Assembly: GCA_044226395.1 (NCBI GenBank) | Contig: JBGAHD010000003.1 | Location: 744,001-808,000 of the forward strand | Direction: 5' to 3' | Length of the DNA: 64,000 nt | Source: JBGAHD01 sp044226395 | GTDB lineage: Bacteria > Pseudomonadota > Gammaproteobacteria > Xanthomonadales > Ahniellaceae | Shown: positions 1 through 8,434 of the stretch, one piece after another | How the letters are laid out: every line of letters begins with the position of its first letter | Numbering within the stretch: position 1 is the first letter of the stretch | The notes under the pieces: generated by a model | The model's database searches: none | What the model was told of the DNA's origin: nothing | The model's input: the letters and a program-made list of their open reading frames with translations, nothing else | Position numbers and translations under genes: made by a program

Positions 1-1263
1 CCCGATGGCGAGGGCTTTCACATCATCCTGCTCGACGCCACCACCGAGACCGCGCGCACGCGCGCCGCGCAACAGTTGGGGCACGACGCCGAACTCGCCA
101 GTCACGAGAAATCGCGCGCGCTCAAGCGCCTCAAGCGCGTGCGCGATGAGCTGGAGCAGCGCAACACCGCGCTCAACGAGGCCCATGCGCTCAAGGACGC
201 GCTCATGGCCACGCTCTCGCACGAATTCCGCACGCCGCTGACATCGATCTTCGGCTATCTGCATTTGCTCGAGAAAAACAAATTCAGCGAAGAAGGCCGA
301 CTCAAGGCGCTGCGCACCTTGCGTCGCGCGGCCACGCATTTGTACGCGTTGAGCGAGAACTTGCTCGAGTTCGCGCGCGAAGGCCAGGCGGGCAGTCTGG
401 TCGAACGTCAGCGTGTCGACCCGGCCGCGCTGGCCGAGGATCTACGCGCCTTGTTCGAGCCCATCGCGCAGGAACAAAACCTGACGCTGACCGTCGACGC
501 ACGCGTCGAGGGCAAGGAATGGCCGCTCACCGATCCGACCAAGCTGCGTCAGATCGCGATCAATCTGATGTCCAACGCGTTGCGCTACACGAGCCAGGGC
601 GAGGTGCGCGTGGACATCGCCTGGGATGGCACGACGCTCGCGCTCACCGTCGCCGACACCGGCCCGGGCATCGCGGTCGAACAGCAAGCGAAGATCTTCG
701 AGCCCTTTCATCGCGGCGGTCAGCGCGGCGGTCGTGGCGCGGGTCTCGGGCTCGCCATCGTCAAGCGTCTGGTCGAGCAATTGCAGGGTGCGATCGAAGT
801 CCATTCGGCGCCAGGGCAGGGCAGCCGCTTCATCGCGCGCTTGCCGTCCCTGCCGCCGGAAACCGACACCGCGCCGCCCGCCTTCGTCGAAGTGGCCTTG
901 CCGCGCCTGGGCGGCGACGCCGTGGTCGCCGATGACGATGAAGACGTGCGCGGCCTGATCAAGCTCTTGCTCGTGGAGATGGGCTTTCACGTGCACGAAG
1001 TCGGCACGGCCAACGACGCCTACGAGCGCGTGCTCGCCGTGCGTCCGCCGCTGGCCGTGATCGACGCGCAGATGCCGGGCCTGTCGGGCAATGCCGCGAT
1101 TCATCGGCTGCGCAGCGGCGGCTATGCCGGTCGCATCATCGCGCTATCGGCCAACCCGACCGTGGAAGCGCGCGAAGCCGCGTTGCGCGCGGGCGCGAAT
1201 CTGTTCCTCACGAAGCCACTCGATCCGGCCGCGTTCGCGCGCGCCGTGGCGCACGGGCGTTAG
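1..1263 (+). CDS. Hybrid sensor histidine kinase/response regulator (5' truncated by window edge)
   Basis: The reading frame is open from base 1, so the real start lies upstream; 420 residues are visible. The order is the tail of a probable PAS domain and linker, a HisKA domain with the phospho-acceptor His in SHEFRTPL (codon at 220), a HATPase_c domain with N box (NLMSNALRY) and G boxes (DTGPGIA, GAGLGLAI), and a C-terminal receiver with acidic pair DDDED, phospho-acceptor Asp in VIDAQMPG (codon at 1063) and Lys in LTKP. The layout predicts autophosphorylation and internal phosphorelay. The signal sensed cannot be read because the N terminus is missing. Its stop overlaps the end of the convergent kinase gene by four bases. 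Confidence 0.92.
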   Translation, partial: PDGEGFHIILLDATTETARTRAAQQLGHDAELASHEKSRALKRLKRVRDELEQRNTALNEAHALKDALMATLSHEFRTPLTSIFGYLHLLEKNKFSEEGRLKALRTLRRAATHLYALSENLLEFAREGQAGSLVERQRVDPAALAEDLRALFEPIAQEQNLTLTVDARVEGKEWPLTDPTKLRQIAINLMSNALRYTSQGEVRVDIAWDGTTLALTVADTGPGIAVEQQAKIFEPFHRGGQRGGRGAGLGLAIVKRLVEQLQGAIEVHSAPGQGSRFIARLPSLPPETDTAPPAFVEVALPRLGGDAVVADDDEDVRGLIKLLLVEMGFHVHEVGTANDAYERVLAVRPPLAVIDAQMPGLSGNAAIHRLRSGGYAGRIIALSANPTVEAREAALRAGANLFLTKPLDPAAFARAVAHGR

Positions 1264-2081
1264 CGTTCGACGCGTCGAAGGGCGCGCGAGGCATCCAAGG
1301 GCAGCACGATGTCGGCCTGGCGCGGCAAGGTCGCCAGCGCGTGGCGCGTGAGGCGTTCGAAGTAGCGCACGAACTCATCGACCTTTCGACGCGTCATGCC
1401 GCCCTTGCCTTCGGCTTGATGGCGCCAGGTCGCGACCACGTCGAAATCGGGCGCGAGCAGCGCGATCAAGGCGTCGATCTCGGCGAAGACTTCGGCGTAG
1501 ACGCCCTTGAGCTGTTCATTGACCGCGCGACGCCACGCGCGCTTGGGATCGTGCTCGGCCTCGAGCGCGTTGACCGGTGGGCGCAGCTTGGCTTCGCTTT
1601 GCGGCTTCATGCCCAGGCACCAGCCTTCGAGAATGATCAGGCTCGGCGCGACGCGCACGCGTTGGCCGCGCGCGGCGGGCAGGCGCGTGTCGCGCGTCTT
1701 GTCGAAGCGCGGCAGCGACACGGGCATGCGGCCCTTACGCAGGGCCTTGAGCGCGCCGAGCAATGCGGCGGCATCGTGCGTGCCGGGCACGCCGCGGGTT
1801 TCGAACAAGGGATGGATCTCGCGCGCGAGGCGCTGACGCGCCGCGCGGCCGAGATAGAAATCATCGAGCGAGATCACCACCGCGTCGAGGTCGATCGCGC
1901 GCGCGCTTTCGGCCAGTTGCGCCGCGAGCGTGCTCTTGCCCGCGCCTTGCGCGCCACTGATGCCAATCACCCACGGCGCGCCGCGCCGCTTGGTCGCCAC
2001 GCCGAGCGCGCGCGCCAGCAGGCTGTCGACCATCGAGGCCGGAAAACGGTCGGGCTTGCCTTTGCGCTTGATCGAAGTCAT
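1260..2081 (-). CDS. P-loop kinase of the D-glycerate 3-kinase (GLYK/Tda10-like) family
   Basis: This 273-residue cytoplasmic protein has Walker A GAQGAGKS (residues 43-50), a SLDDFYL motif and a PGTHD motif, a combination typical of the plant-type glycerate kinase / phosphoribulokinase-uridine kinase superfamily. The family reaction is ATP-dependent phosphorylation of D-glycerate to 3-phosphoglycerate, but many bacterial members are uncharacterised, so the substrate is inferred. The ATG at 2081 (MTSIKRK) was chosen because the longer frame upstream would run over the pdxH promoter region on the other strand. It is transcribed divergently from pdxH and converges with the hybrid kinase, with a 4-base overlap of the coding ends. 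Confidence 0.8.
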   Translation of the reverse strand: MTSIKRKGKPDRFPASMVDSLLARALGVATKRRGAPWVIGISGAQGAGKSTLAAQLAESARAIDLDAVVISLDDFYLGRAARQRLAREIHPLFETRGVPGTHDAAALLGALKALRKGRMPVSLPRFDKTRDTRLPAARGQRVRVAPSLIILEGWCLGMKPQSEAKLRPPVNALEAEHDPKRAWRRAVNEQLKGVYAEVFAEIDALIALLAPDFDVVATWRHQAEGKGGMTRRKVDEFVRYFERLTRHALATLPRQADIVLPLDASRALRRVER

Positions 2082-2166
2082 GCGCGCACACGATAGCCGC
2101 ACGCGGCGCTTGGCGCGAGGGGGGCGAGCGCGCACAATGCGCGCCTGCACGTTGGGAAGCCTGCCC

Positions 2167-2757
2167 GTGAAACTCGCCACCGCCATCGTCGCCACCTTCA
2201 AGCAACTGATCGCCGACGCCGGCGCGGCCGGCGAGCCCGAACCCACGGCGATGACCCTGGCGACCTGCGCCGCCGATGGCACGGTCAGCGCGCGCACGGT
2301 GCTGCTCAAGGCGGTCGACGAGCGCGGCTTCGTGTTCTACACCAATACCGAAAGCCTCAAGGGCCGTCAGCTCGGCGAGCACGCGCGCGCGGCGCTGCTG
2401 TTTCATTGGAAGCATCTGCGCGATGGCGTGCAGGTGCGCATCGAAGGTGCAGTCGAAGCGGTGAGCGCGGCCGAGGCCGATGCCTATTTCGCCACGCGAC
2501 CGCGCGAGAGTCAGATCGGTGCCTGGGCCTCGATTCAATCCGCGCCGCTGGCCTCGCGCGAGGTCTTCGAGGAGCGCATCGCGCGCTTCGAGGCGCAGTT
2601 CGCCGGCCGTGACGTGCCACGCCCGCCGCACTGGTCGGGGTATCGCGTACGGCCGCAGCGCGTCGAGTTCTGGTACGGCGTGCGTTATCGCCTGCACGAT
2701 CGCCATCTGCATGAGTGGCGCGATGGGGCGTGGCAGCACACGTTGTTGTTCCCGTGA
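2167..2757 (+). CDS. pdxH: Pyridoxamine/pyridoxine 5'-phosphate oxidase PdxH
   Basis: FMN-dependent oxidase making pyridoxal 5'-phosphate, the last step of vitamin B6 synthesis and salvage. The 196-residue product matches the usual size of about 200. Family signatures are visible: ARTVLLKAVDERGFVFYTN (FMN binding), LLFHWKHLRDGVQVRIEG, the SQIGAWAS segment, and the C-terminal RPQRVEFWYGVRYRLHDR substrate/FMN region. The GTG at 2167 was chosen because GGGAAG lies 7 bases upstream; an in-frame ATG at 2137 is possible but lacks a ribosome site. It is a single gene facing the XRE-cupin regulator, with a hairpin between the two ends. Confidence 0.93.
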   Translation: MKLATAIVATFKQLIADAGAAGEPEPTAMTLATCAADGTVSARTVLLKAVDERGFVFYTNTESLKGRQLGEHARAALLFHWKHLRDGVQVRIEGAVEAVSAAEADAYFATRPRESQIGAWASIQSAPLASREVFEERIARFEAQFAGRDVPRPPHWSGYRVRPQRVEFWYGVRYRLHDRHLHEWRDGAWQHTLLFP

Positions 2758-2776
2758 CGGGGTTGGGGCGCGCCGG

Positions 2777-2794
2777 GCTTCGCGTGAGCGAAGC
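2777..2794. terminator. Hairpin between convergent pdxH and XRE-cupin genes
   Basis: A perfect 7-bp stem, GCTTCGC / GCGAAGC, closes a GTGA tetraloop (a GNRA-type loop) in the 51-base gap between two convergent genes. There is no long T tract, so it may be a weak bidirectional terminator or a transcript-end protecting hairpin. Confidence 0.45.
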
Positions 2795-2808
2795 TTCGCG
2801 CTGAGACC

Positions 2809-3423
2809 TCAGTCGCGCGGGGTTCGCTTCTTCTTTCGACCCGCGCGCTTCGGGCGCGGATCATCAAACAGATTCAACGTACCGATCGAGACCAACTCGG
2901 TCGTCTGCTTGTCGGCATTGGCCACGCAGTGTTTCTGGCGACCGTCGAAATGCAGGGAATCGCCCGCGCGCAATTCGAAGTGCCGCTCGCCGAGCGTGTA
3001 GCGCGCCTTGCCGCGCAACACATAGACGAACTCATCGCCCGCGTGCGCGACGAACTCCGAGCAATAGCCCACGGGCAAAGTCATCTTCACCGCGTTGAGC
3101 ACGCTGCCGGGGAAACTCGTCGACAGGCGCTCGTAACTCTGGCCGCGATCCTTCAGCCGATAGCGCGCGCGCTGGCCGCGGTGCGTGTCGGCGCCGCCGG
3201 CCGGCGGTTGATCGACCAGTTCGCGCAGCGGCACGGCCAGCACGCGCGCGAGATTGGCCAGTGAACTCAGCGACACGCCGGTGAGATCGCGCTCGGCCTG
3301 GGACACGAAGCCCACCGACAAGCCGGCGGCCTCGGCCACCTCGCGCAAGGTCTTGCCACGCAGCCGGCGCGCGCGGCGCAGGCGCTGGCCGAGGCTGTCG
3401 ACGATCGAGGGAGTTGCCTTCAT
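2809..3423 (-). CDS. XRE-family transcriptional regulator with C-terminal cupin domain
   Basis: 204 residues. The N terminus carries a lambda-repressor-like helix-turn-helix (about residues 12-65, LREVAEAAGLSVGFVSQAERD). The C terminus has a cupin_2 barrel (about 110-185) with HAGDEFVYVLRG and GDSLHFDGRQKHCVAN, which supplies the small-ligand pocket, and a basic tail. The family (PuuR-like) controls amine or amino-acid catabolic genes. It is divergent from the M24 peptidase at 3547, the natural target. A 17-bp palindrome at 3498-3514 in that gene's promoter is a candidate operator. Its own ATG has no Shine-Dalgarno sequence but sits six bases after a TACAAT hexamer. Confidence 0.88.
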   Translation of the reverse strand: MKATPSIVDSLGQRLRRARRLRGKTLREVAEAAGLSVGFVSQAERDLTGVSLSSLANLARVLAVPLRELVDQPPAGGADTHRGQRARYRLKDRGQSYERLSTSFPGSVLNAVKMTLPVGYCSEFVAHAGDEFVYVLRGKARYTLGERHFELRAGDSLHFDGRQKHCVANADKQTTELVSIGTLNLFDDPRPKRAGRKKKRTPRD

Positions 3424-3429
3424 GGCGCG

Positions 3430-3435
3430 ATTGTA
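3430..3435 (-). promoter_or_regulatory. TACAAT -10-like hexamer placed for a leaderless start (XRE-cupin gene)
   Basis: Reading the minus strand, TACAAT is followed by CGCGCC and then the ATG at 3423. If this is the -10 box, transcription would begin at the A of the start codon. TTGTTG 18 bases further upstream is a partial -35. The 15-base block is identical to the one before algH. Confidence 0.5.
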
Positions 3436-3487
3436 CGCGCGCCGCGCCGGCGCCAACAAAACCGGGTTTTGCCCGGAGTAAACGCCA

Positions 3488-3516
3488 TTGACACGGATTT
3501 TAGTGCCACTTAAATT
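3488..3516 (+). promoter_or_regulatory. Sigma-70 promoter of the M24 peptidase gene
   Basis: A perfect TTGACA -35 box (3488-3493), a 17-base spacer and TAAATT (3511-3516, four of six matches) lie 30 bases before the peptidase start. The palindromic operator candidate overlaps the spacer and -10, a position suited to repression. Confidence 0.75.
3498..3514. promoter_or_regulatory. Palindromic operator candidate for the XRE-cupin regulator
   Basis: The sequence TTTTAGTGCCACTTAAA is a 17-bp dyad around a central C, with seven of eight arm positions complementary. It covers the promoter spacer and the first bases of the -10 box, between the divergent regulator and peptidase genes. Binding by this regulator is inferred from position. 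Confidence 0.55.
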
Positions 3517-3546
3517 GCCGCCACGACACAACGGAAGGCGAGCGAC

Positions 3547-4764
3547 ATGACCCTGGGCGTCGGTGGTGTTTCGCGCGAGGCCGCCCTGGCCTCGTTGAAC
3601 GACATGATGGCGGGCGTCACGCCGATCGACCTGGCCGAGTATCATGCCCGCGTCGCGCGCGCCCAGGCGCTGATGCGCGAGCGAAACATCGCCGCAATCT
3701 ATGTCCACGCCGGCACCGACCTGTACTACTTCACCGGCACGCGCTGGAAACCGAGCGAGCGTCTGGTCGGCGCGATCATTCCCGCGCGCGGCGAACCGCG
3801 CTATTTGGCGCCGTATTTCGAAGAAGGCTCGCTGCGCGACTTCTGGCTGACCACCGGTCCGATTCACACCTGGCACGAACACGAGAGTCCCTATCGCCTG
3901 TTCGTCGACGTACTCGCCGCGATGGGCATCGCGCCGAGCGCGCGCATAGCACTGAGTGAATCAACGCCGTTCTTCGTCTACGACGGCTTGCGCGCGCTCG
4001 ATCGAGGCTTCGATTTCATCAACGCCGCGCCCGTCACCGCGCCATGCCGCATGCGCAAGTCGCCAGCCGAGATCGCGCTGATCCAGCGCGCGCACGACAT
4101 GACGCTCGCCGTGCATCGCGCGACCGCGTCCATGCTGCACGCGGGCATCAGCACCACGGACGTGGTCGCCTTCGTCGATGCCGCGCATCGGCGCGTGGGC
4201 GCGGCCGGGTCGTACTTCTGCATCGCGCTGTTCGGCGAGGCCACGGCCTACCCGCACGGCGTCAAGCACGCGCAGATCCTGCGCGAGGGCGACATGGTGT
4301 TGATCGACACGGGTTGCCTGGTCGAAGGCTATATGTCCGACATCACGCGCAGCTATGTCTTCGGCACGCCCAACGCGCGACAACGCGCCGTGTGGGACGC
4401 CGAGCAACGCGCGCAAGCCCAAGCCTTCGCCGCCGCGCGCTTGGGCGCGCCGTGCGAAAGCGTCGACGCGGCCGCGCGCGCCAGTCTCGCCGCCAGCGGC
4501 TTCGGTCCCGACTACGCACTGCCCGGCCTGCCGCATCGCACGGGTCATGGCATCGGGCTCGACATTCACGAATGGCCTTATCTTGTCGGCGGCGATACCA
4601 CGCCGCTCGATGTCGGCATGTGCTTTAGCAATGAACCCATGATCTGCGTGCCCGGCGAATTCGGCGTGCGTCACGAGGATCATTTCCACATGACGGCCGA
4701 GGGCCCGCGCTGGTTCACCCTGCCCGCACGGTCGGTCGACGATCCGTTCGGGCTCGCCGCCTGA
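3547..4764 (+). CDS. M24-family metallopeptidase (Xaa-Pro dipeptidase/aminopeptidase-like)
   Basis: 405 residues with an N-terminal creatinase-type domain (about 30-165) and a C-terminal pita-bread catalytic domain (about 175-400). The five expected metal ligands are present: Asp254 and Asp265 (LIDTGCLVEGYMSD), His334 (HRTGHGIG), Glu363 (SNEPM) and Glu377 (RHEDH). The family hydrolyses Xaa-Pro peptides, though some members are hydrolases of modified amino acids, so the exact substrate is open. No signal peptide is seen, so it is cytoplasmic. GGAAGG lies upstream of the ATG. A consensus promoter and operator-like dyad suggest control by the divergent XRE-cupin regulator. Confidence 0.9.
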   Translation: MTLGVGGVSREAALASLNDMMAGVTPIDLAEYHARVARAQALMRERNIAAIYVHAGTDLYYFTGTRWKPSERLVGAIIPARGEPRYLAPYFEEGSLRDFWLTTGPIHTWHEHESPYRLFVDVLAAMGIAPSARIALSESTPFFVYDGLRALDRGFDFINAAPVTAPCRMRKSPAEIALIQRAHDMTLAVHRATASMLHAGISTTDVVAFVDAAHRRVGAAGSYFCIALFGEATAYPHGVKHAQILREGDMVLIDTGCLVEGYMSDITRSYVFGTPNARQRAVWDAEQRAQAQAFAAARLGAPCESVDAAARASLAASGFGPDYALPGLPHRTGHGIGLDIHEWPYLVGGDTTPLDVGMCFSNEPMICVPGEFGVRHEDHFHMTAEGPRWFTLPARSVDDPFGLAA

Positions 4765-4786
4765 CGCCACGCGCGCGCCGCGCGCA

Positions 4787-4792
4787 TACAAT
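4787..4792 (+). promoter_or_regulatory. TACAAT hexamer six bases before ATG (leaderless-type promoter)
   Basis: TACAAT, then CGGCGC, then the ATG at 4799, with no Shine-Dalgarno sequence in between. The spacing puts the predicted transcription start on the A of the start codon. Confidence 0.5.
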
Positions 4793-4798
4793 CGGCGC

Positions 4799-5599
4799 AT
4801 GAGCGATCACTACCCGCGCCGCATCGTCTGCCTGACCGAGGAACCCACCGAGACGCTGTACGCGCTCGGTGAACACGATCGCATCGTCGGCATCTCGGGC
4901 TTCACCGTGCGACCGCCGCGCGCGCGCAAGGAGAAGCCCAAGGTCTCGGCGTTTCTTTCGGCCAAGATCGACGAGATCCTGAAACTCGAGCCCGATCTCG
5001 CGATTGGGTTTTCCGATATCCAGGCCGATATCGCGCAAGCCCTGATTCGTCGCGGCGTCGAGGTGTGGATCAGCAATCACCGCTCGGTCGAGGGCATCGT
5101 GGCCTATGTGCGTCGGCTTGGCGCGATGGTCGGCGCGTTCGAGCGGGCCGAGCACTACGCGCGCGAACTCGAGGCCAACATCGCGCGCGTTCGCGCCGCC
5201 GCGGCCACGTTGCCCCGTCGCCCGCGCGTGTATTTCGAGGAATGGGACGAGCCGATGATTTCGGGCATCCGCTGGGTCTCGGAACTGGTCGCGATCGCCG
5301 GTGGCGACGATATCTTCCCCGAGCGCGCGGCCGCGTCGCTGGCGCGCGATCGCATCATCGCCGATCCCAACGAAGTGATCGCGCGCGCGCCGGATCTGAT
5401 CCTGGGCTCGTGGTGCGGTAAGAAGTTTCGCCCCGAACGCGTGGCCGCGCGCGCGGGCTGGTCTGCCATTCCGGCCGTGCGCGATGGCGAGCTGCACGAG
5501 ATCAAGTCGCCGATCATTCTGCAGCCGGGACCGGCCGCATTGACCGATGGCCTGGATGCGCTGCACGCGCGCATCGCGCGCTGGTCGCGCGGCGCGTGA
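4799..5599 (+). CDS. BtuF-like cobalamin-binding / periplasmic-binding-fold protein without signal peptide
   Basis: 266 residues forming the class III (BtuF/FhuD) periplasmic-binding fold: RIVCLTEEPTETLYALGEHDRIVGIS at the N terminus (first lobe), the long backbone helix (about 95-145) and a second lobe with PDLILGSWCGKKFRPE. Homologues bind vitamin B12 or ferric chelates for ABC transporters, yet this protein starts directly at the fold without a visible signal peptide and no transporter genes are adjacent. That suggests a cytoplasmic or orphan family member. It follows the M24 peptidase by 34 bases but has its own promoter-like hexamer. Ligand assignment is by family only. Confidence 0.75.
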   Translation: MSDHYPRRIVCLTEEPTETLYALGEHDRIVGISGFTVRPPRARKEKPKVSAFLSAKIDEILKLEPDLAIGFSDIQADIAQALIRRGVEVWISNHRSVEGIVAYVRRLGAMVGAFERAEHYARELEANIARVRAAAATLPRRPRVYFEEWDEPMISGIRWVSELVAIAGGDDIFPERAAASLARDRIIADPNEVIARAPDLILGSWCGKKFRPERVAARAGWSAIPAVRDGELHEIKSPIILQPGPAALTDGLDALHARIARWSRGA

Positions 5600-5608
5600 G
5601 GCGAAACG

Positions 5609-6547
5609 CTATTTTCCGGCAGCTCTCAAACGCGCCACGTAATCGCGCACCGGCGCGGGCGTCTTGAAGCCGGTCTTGTCGGTGTAGTGACGCTTGGCCT
5701 GGCCGTCGACCACGTCGATGGCTTCGACTTCGCCCCGCGCGTCGATAATCAAGGCCGCGCCATCGCGCGCACCCTCGGCGACGTTGGCGAGCAAATAGTA
5801 GCGATCGTCATCGGTCTGCAAAGTCGCGTTGCCCCAATCGCGCGTGGCGAAGCGATCGTAGTCGCGACCGAGCAGGCCTTGCAGCCACCATTGCATGGCG
5901 CGATCGTTCCACAGACTCGCCGTGCCTTCCTCGCGCCAGCGCTTGAGCGCTTCCGGCGCGATCGCGGGCGCGGGACCGCAGCCCATCATCGTGGCGCGGA
6001 TCGCGGGCGCGGCCGTGGTCAGATCGAAACGCGCGTCAAGCGTCAGCGAGGGCTCGGCCAAGGAGCGCACCGACCACTTGAGGCCCGTGCTGGTCGGGCC
6101 AATCGCGTCGGCGAGCAAGGCGGCCCGACTGGAATCGAGCGACAGCGCGCTGAACTCGAAGGCGAAGATCTTGTTCTCGGCCCAGAAGCCGGTTTGTTCC
6201 GTATCGAACTGCGTGGCGATGAGCCCGCCTTCGAGCGCGAGGTGCGATTGCTTCTTGTCGTTGGCCGGCGCGTCCGGTCCTTCGAAATCGTCGAGACCAA
6301 ACCGCGCGAAACGATCGGCGTCGATCACGCCCAGTTGCCACGACAGCGAGCCGTCGCGACCGGGGCCACAGGTCAGCGTCAAGCGCGCGGGCAGCAGATC
6401 ATCGCCCAATCGCGCCTCGCCCATGCCCACGGCGGTGCGCACGCCGTATTCGCTGATCGAGGCGGTCCAGGTGCCGCCGGTCTCTTCGGCTTGCGCCGAC
6501 AACGACATCATCGCGGCGGCGAACAGGGCGTATCGGGAAATCGTCAT
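5609..6547 (-). CDS. Secreted protein of unknown function
   Basis: 312 residues with a Sec signal peptide (MTISRYALFAAAMMSLSAQA, cleavage expected before EE). I recognise no family. The mature part is mixed alpha/beta, with two similar openings that describe beta-rich lobes (LPARLTLTCGPGRDG and, later, LTLDARFDL) and a C-terminal segment resembling a small periplasmic sensor or inhibitor (NATLQTDDDRYYLLANVAEG). The start at 6547 has GGAG 8 bases upstream, immediately after a perfect 28-bp palindrome that separates it from the lipoprotein gene. It is probably co-transcribed with that gene and sits at the end of the minus-strand string. Confidence 0.6.
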   Translation of the reverse strand: MTISRYALFAAAMMSLSAQAEETGGTWTASISEYGVRTAVGMGEARLGDDLLPARLTLTCGPGRDGSLSWQLGVIDADRFARFGLDDFEGPDAPANDKKQSHLALEGGLIATQFDTEQTGFWAENKIFAFEFSALSLDSSRAALLADAIGPTSTGLKWSVRSLAEPSLTLDARFDLTTAAPAIRATMMGCGPAPAIAPEALKRWREEGTASLWNDRAMQWWLQGLLGRDYDRFATRDWGNATLQTDDDRYYLLANVAEGARDGAALIIDARGEVEAIDVVDGQAKRHYTDKTGFKTPAPVRDYVARLRAAGK

Positions 6548-6558
6548 CGGTGACTCCG

Positions 6559-6586
6559 GGCATGCCCCGCGCGCGCGGGGCATGCC
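6559..6586. repeat. Perfect 28-bp palindrome in the intercistronic gap
   Basis: Two perfectly complementary 12-base arms (beginning GGCATGCC) flank GCGC, itself self-complementary. It lies between the stop of the lipoprotein gene and the start of the next minus-strand gene, just before that gene's GGAG ribosome site. No T tract follows. A role in transcript processing, attenuation or protein binding is possible. Confidence 0.7.
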
Positions 6587-6603
6587 ATCGATCGGCGCTA
6601 GCC

Positions 6604-8307
6604 TCAGTGCATCTGCGCGTTCTGATGCACGACGATGCCGCGGTCGGTGAACAGCACTTCGGAATCCAGGCGCTTGAACATCTCGCCGTAGACCTTGCGC
6701 ATCAACTCGGCCGCGCGCTCGCCTTCGGCGCGTTTTTGTTCATCGGTCTCGGCGGCGGCGGCCATCTTCACGGTGTCGCTCATCGCGGCCAGCACCGCGC
6801 CGGAATAACCCACGCTCAGCAGCGGACGCTGGTCACCGGCCGGCGCATTGATGAACTCGACGAGCGAGGTTTCCTCGCCCGCGCCCAGCGACACGCCCAG
6901 GGCCTTCTCGGCCAGGGCGATGTGCGCCGGCGGCAGGGTGGGCGGTGCCATTTCCGGCGGCAGCGGCACGGGCGCGCCGCCCGGCGTCAGGTTCAGCTGA
7001 TTCAACTGCGGCACGCCATTGCCCATCAACTGGATCAGCGCCTTGGGGTTGTCCGAGGCTACGACAATCTTGCCCGCGAACTTCGGCGCGGCCATGTCGC
7101 TCATGTTGAAATCGCTGAGCTGCACGTACACGCCCTTGAGCACCGGCGCCATCGCGAACACCATCGGATTGCCGACCTGCTTGCGCATTTCGGCGAAGCC
7201 CTCGTTGAGCTCGGTCAGCGATTCGCACTTGTAAGGCGCCGCCGCCACGGCCGCGGCCTTGGCCTCGACGAACTTGCTGAGCTTGTCCAGATCGACGCTC
7301 ACGCCAAACTGCATCGCGGCTTCGCTGGCCTTGCCGAGATTGGGCACGGGCGCGGTCAGGCCTTTCAGTTCACCGGCGAGCGCGGCGTCGGTCTCGACAC
7401 TCATCGACCAGCTCATGCGTTGGGCGTCGTACTGGTCATAACCCATCGACAGCAGCGGAAAGTGCGCGGCGATCGAAAGATATTCCTCGCGGCATTCCGG
7501 CGTGGTCGGCTTGCTCTCGACGTCGAGCGCGGCCAGGAATTCCTTCTCGATGCCGGTCTTGTCGTCGAGGATGGCCGTGGTCAGGCGCGTCACGTCGACG
7601 AAGCCCGAGCCATAGGGCAGGAAGCCGCGCGTCTTGTTGAAGCTCGCGAGATTGGCGGCGTCATAGCGCTCGGCCGGCGCGTCCAGGCCCAGGAGTTGGC
7701 GCAGCAGCGGCTCGCTGGGATTGGTCGGCGTCACCGTGTAGATGACTTGCTTGCCCTGCACGGCGAAGATGATCTCGAGCTTGCCGTCATCGCCATGCAC
7801 GCGGTAGTAACTCTGTTCGCCGACCTTGCCGCGATCGAGTTGTTTGCCCACGCGGGTCTCGACGCGGCCGATGAAGGCCTCGAACGCGGCAGCGTCCTTG
7901 AGCTCGGCGCGCATCACCGGCACCAGGCCGATGCCGTAGGCGGCGAAGCGCGGCGTCGGGTTGACGCTGAAGCCGATGCTTTCCAGGCCCGCGGTGTTGA
8001 ACTTGCCCTTCATTTCTTCCATCAGCGCGAGCATCACCTTGGTTTCGGTGGCGTCGGGTTTTTCAGCGCTGAGCTTGCTGGCGGCGTCGTTGAGGATCTC
8101 GGTGTACAGATCGCCGATCGACTCGAAGCGCTTCATCCAGGCTTCGGTCACATCGCCCGGCATGGGCTCGAGATTGGCGAACAGATACGGCGTGTTCGCC
8201 GGCACGAAACCCAGGGGCGAATCCGGCGCGGCGGCTTGGTCCTTGCCGCACGCGGCCAGGACGAGGGCGGCCGCGATACCCAGGCACAACTGACGCACAC
8301 CACGCAT
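6604..8307 (-). CDS. Large lipoprotein of unknown function
   Basis: 567 residues. The N terminus MRGVRQLCLGIAAALVLAAC carries a lipobox (LAAC, Cys20), so the protein is predicted to be lipidated and anchored in the envelope. An AGAGGAAAAG ribosome site precedes the ATG. The mature protein has repeated alpha/beta segments reminiscent of DUF3352-like proteins (FVPANTPYLFANLEPMP near the N terminus; repeated statements of glycine-led strands and long helices), but I cannot name the family with confidence. A Pro-rich stretch (PVPLPPEMAPPTLPP) divides the last third. It is followed, after a 28-bp palindrome, by a secreted protein, and probably forms a unit with it. Confidence 0.75.
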   Translation of the reverse strand: MRGVRQLCLGIAAALVLAACGKDQAAAPDSPLGFVPANTPYLFANLEPMPGDVTEAWMKRFESIGDLYTEILNDAASKLSAEKPDATETKVMLALMEEMKGKFNTAGLESIGFSVNPTPRFAAYGIGLVPVMRAELKDAAAFEAFIGRVETRVGKQLDRGKVGEQSYYRVHGDDGKLEIIFAVQGKQVIYTVTPTNPSEPLLRQLLGLDAPAERYDAANLASFNKTRGFLPYGSGFVDVTRLTTAILDDKTGIEKEFLAALDVESKPTTPECREEYLSIAAHFPLLSMGYDQYDAQRMSWSMSVETDAALAGELKGLTAPVPNLGKASEAAMQFGVSVDLDKLSKFVEAKAAAVAAAPYKCESLTELNEGFAEMRKQVGNPMVFAMAPVLKGVYVQLSDFNMSDMAAPKFAGKIVVASDNPKALIQLMGNGVPQLNQLNLTPGGAPVPLPPEMAPPTLPPAHIALAEKALGVSLGAGEETSLVEFINAPAGDQRPLLSVGYSGAVLAAMSDTVKMAAAAETDEQKRAEGERAAELMRKVYGEMFKRLDSEVLFTDRGIVVHQNAQMH

Positions 8308-8434
8308 GGTCTTTTCCTCTCTCTGAAGGCGCGCGATCTTAGCAGTCGCGCGGGCGGTTCCGTTGAACGCGCGCGGAAGGCCGCGTTCAGGGGCATCTAA
8401 GGGCGGCGCGCGGCCGCGCAAGGGCCGGTCCACG

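Noticed and set aside
6550..8400. A 616-codon plus-strand open frame
   Set aside because: It is the complement of the lipoprotein gene, which has a lipobox and a good ribosome site. The antisense translation has no recognisable signal or domain.
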